The notes under the pieces are model-generated. The model searched no databases. It saw only the letters and a list, made by a program, of their open reading frames with translations, and had not been told where the DNA came from. Positions 6,427-7,344 of a DNA stretch of 7,344 bases are shown here, in pieces. The position numbers and the translations under genes were made by a program. The DNA lies in assembly GCA_025455945.1 (NCBI GenBank), contig JALOLN010000097.1, positions 1 through 7,344 on the forward strand. The letters are read 5' to 3'. Positions within the stretch are counted from its first letter, which is position 1. Each line of letters opens with the position of its first letter. This stretch comes from Actinomycetes bacterium. GTDB lineage: Bacteria; Actinomycetota; Actinomycetes; Prado026.

Positions 6427-7157
6427 GGAGTGGACTCCCTCGGGGTGGGGGGGACGATCGGGGCGACGCCGCGGTGCAGCGAGACGATGCCGCCGGTGAG
6501 GTCACGCCAGGCCACCTGTCGCCAGCCGGCGGCGGCGAGCTCCGCAGCCAGCCCGGGCTGGTCGGGCCAGGCCCGGATCGACTCCGCCAGGTAGACGTAG
6601 GCGTCCGGGTTGCTGCTCACGCGCCGGGCGATGCCGGGCAGCGCGCGCATGAGGTACTCCACGTAGACGGTGCGCAACGGTGCCCAGGTGGGGTGGGAGA
6701 ACTCGCACACCACCAGCCGGCCGCCCGGCCGGGTCACCCGCAGCAGCTCCTCGAGGGCGCCCCTGGTCTGGTGGACGTTGCGCAGCCCGAACGACACCGT
6801 GACCGCGTCGAACGACCCCGCCGCGAACGGCAGCCGCAGGGCGTCACCGGCGACGAAGTCCAGCCCGGGCTGGCGGCGCTTGCCGACGCGCAGCATCCCG
6901 AGGGAGAAGTCGCACGGGACGACGTGGGCCCCTGCTGCGGCGAAGGGCACCGACGACGTGCCCGTGCCGGCGGCGAGGTCGAGGACCCACTGCCCGGGTC
7001 GCGGGTCGACGGCCCGCAGCACCGCGGCGCGCCAGGCCCTGGTCCGGCCGAGGGAGAGCACGTCGTTGGTGAGGTCGTAGCGCTCCGCGACCCCGTCGAA
7101 CATCGCGGCCACCTCGTGCGGCTGCTTGTCGAGCTGGGCACGGGTCACACGCGGCAT
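6423..7157 (-). CDS. menG: Demethylmenaquinone methyltransferase MenG (UbiE family)
   Basis: MenG performs the SAM-dependent C-methylation of demethylmenaquinone, the last ring-forming step of menaquinone synthesis. The 244-aa frame has the two UbiE-family signatures: YDLTNDVLSLGRTRAW at 27-42 and RVTRPGGRLVVCEFS at 140-154. The SAM-binding motif I is VLDLAAGTGTSS (58-69), and SFGLRNVHQTRGALEELLR and SSNPDAYVYLAESIRAWPDQ are further family blocks. The ATG at 7157 directly abuts a GAGAGG sequence, which is too close to serve as its ribosome binding site. An in-frame GTG at 7148-7146 lies 9 nt from that site and would give MTRAQLDKQP, which aligns with the recalled mycobacterial start MSRAALDKDP. 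The real protein may therefore be 241 aa. The gene follows the amidohydrolase by 4 nt (13 nt from the GTG) and overlaps menJ, so one transcript is likely. Confidence 0.95.
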   Translation of the reverse strand: MPRVTRAQLDKQPHEVAAMFDGVAERYDLTNDVLSLGRTRAWRAAVLRAVDPRPGQWVLDLAAGTGTSSVPFAAAGAHVVPCDFSLGMLRVGKRRQPGLDFVAGDALRLPFAAGSFDAVTVSFGLRNVHQTRGALEELLRVTRPGGRLVVCEFSHPTWAPLRTVYVEYLMRALPGIARRVSSNPDAYVYLAESIRAWPDQPGLAAELAAAGWRQVAWRDLTGGIVSLHRGVAPIVPPTPRESTP

Positions 7158-7163
7158 CCTCTC
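7158..7163 (-). promoter_or_regulatory. menG Shine-Dalgarno GAGAGG
   Basis: On the minus strand GAGAGG overlaps the amidohydrolase TGA stop and directly touches the ATG at 7157. It sits 9 nt from the in-frame GTG at 7148, so spacing favours the GTG as the start of menG. A weaker GGTGAG three bases further up could serve the ATG. Confidence 0.55.
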
Positions 7164-7344
7164 ACCGGCGGTGGGCCAGCCGCCCCTCGAGAACGGTCGC
7201 GACGCACTCCCCCGCCCCGTGGTCCACCAGGGCGGAGAAGGGGTCGCCGTCCGTCGGCACGGCGAAGACCGCGAGGTCGGCGCGGGCCCCCGGGCGGAGC
7301 ACGCCCACGTCGTCCAGGCCGAGGGCGCGGGCCCCGCCGAGGGT
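7162..7344 (-). CDS. Amidohydrolase-superfamily enzyme, C-terminal 60 residues only
   Basis: The frame is open from the right edge to a TGA at 7164-7162 and encodes 60 residues; the rest lies outside the window. It begins TLGGARALGLDDVGVLRPGA and continues with RADLAVFAVPTDGDPFSALV. The pattern of a gene-product helix, then GxLxPGxxADLxVF, is the classic C-terminal closing segment of metal-dependent amidohydrolases and cytosine/guanine/chlorohydrolase-type deaminases, which returns to the small beta-sandwich domain. The catalytic metal ligands would be upstream and cannot be seen. It is 4 nt from menG. One possibility in this context is aminodeoxyfutalosine deaminase of the alternative menaquinone route, but a generic deaminase or imidazolonepropionase relative is equally compatible with the visible sequence. 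Confidence 0.8.
   Translation of the reverse strand, partial: TLGGARALGLDDVGVLRPGARADLAVFAVPTDGDPFSALVDHGAGECVATVLEGRLAHRR

Noticed and set aside
5026..6594. 522-codon open frame on the plus strand across menJ
   Set aside because: It mirrors menJ and the intergenic region and has the same biased composition; the minus-strand frame has clear FAD motifs and this one has none.
1..7344. Mobile elements, CRISPR arrays, tRNA or rRNA genes, defence genes
   Set aside because: None was recognised. The window is almost fully occupied by respiratory-chain and menaquinone genes, with no transposase, integrase, spaced repeats or terminal inverted repeats.

Overview
The window is strongly GC-rich and all of its genes lie on the minus strand, so it is read from right to left. 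The gene order and the actinobacterial sequence signatures in NuoC, NuoD and NuoE point to a high-GC actinobacterium. The closest recalled matches are the mycobacterial proteins. A Geodermatophilaceae-type or related soil actinomycete is my best guess, but the sequence alone does not prove it. All nine recognisable stop codons are TGA, and starts are a mix of ATG and GTG.

Layout in transcription order. (1) At 7344-7162 is the last 60 codons of an amidohydrolase-superfamily enzyme. (2) At about 7157-6423 is menG, the demethylmenaquinone methyltransferase. (3) At 6426-5131 is a menJ-like geranylgeranyl reductase-family flavoprotein, overlapping menG by GTGA. (4) A 107-nt intergenic stretch (5130-5024) holds a plausible TAGGAT -10 box, an 8-bp direct repeat and a strong ribosome binding site. 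(5) From 5023 to 31 run nuoA, nuoB, nuoC, nuoD, nuoE and nuoF, tightly packed. (6) nuoG begins at 34 and runs off the left edge after 34 bases.

How they work together: MenG methylates demethylmenaquinone, and the MenJ-like enzyme probably saturates one or more isoprene units of the tail. Complex I (nuoA onward) then uses that menaquinone pool as electron acceptor from NADH. The six complete subunits supply the NADH/FMN module (NuoE, NuoF), the Q-module (NuoB, NuoC, NuoD) and one membrane subunit beside the quinone channel (NuoA). Every cofactor ligand I looked for is present: C37/C38/C103/C132 in NuoB, C81/C86/C122/C126 in NuoE, C343/C346/C349/C389 in NuoF, and the His/Tyr quinone pair in NuoD.

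This is mostly a canonical housekeeping region and I do not see a new system. The points that repay a second look are small: two start codons that seem mis-assigned when judged by Shine-Dalgarno spacing (nuoF, menG), a tandem hexamer overlapping the nuoB ribosome binding site, a direct repeat in the putative nuo promoter, actinobacteria-type extensions of NuoC and NuoE, and the identity of the truncated amidohydrolase next to menaquinone genes.
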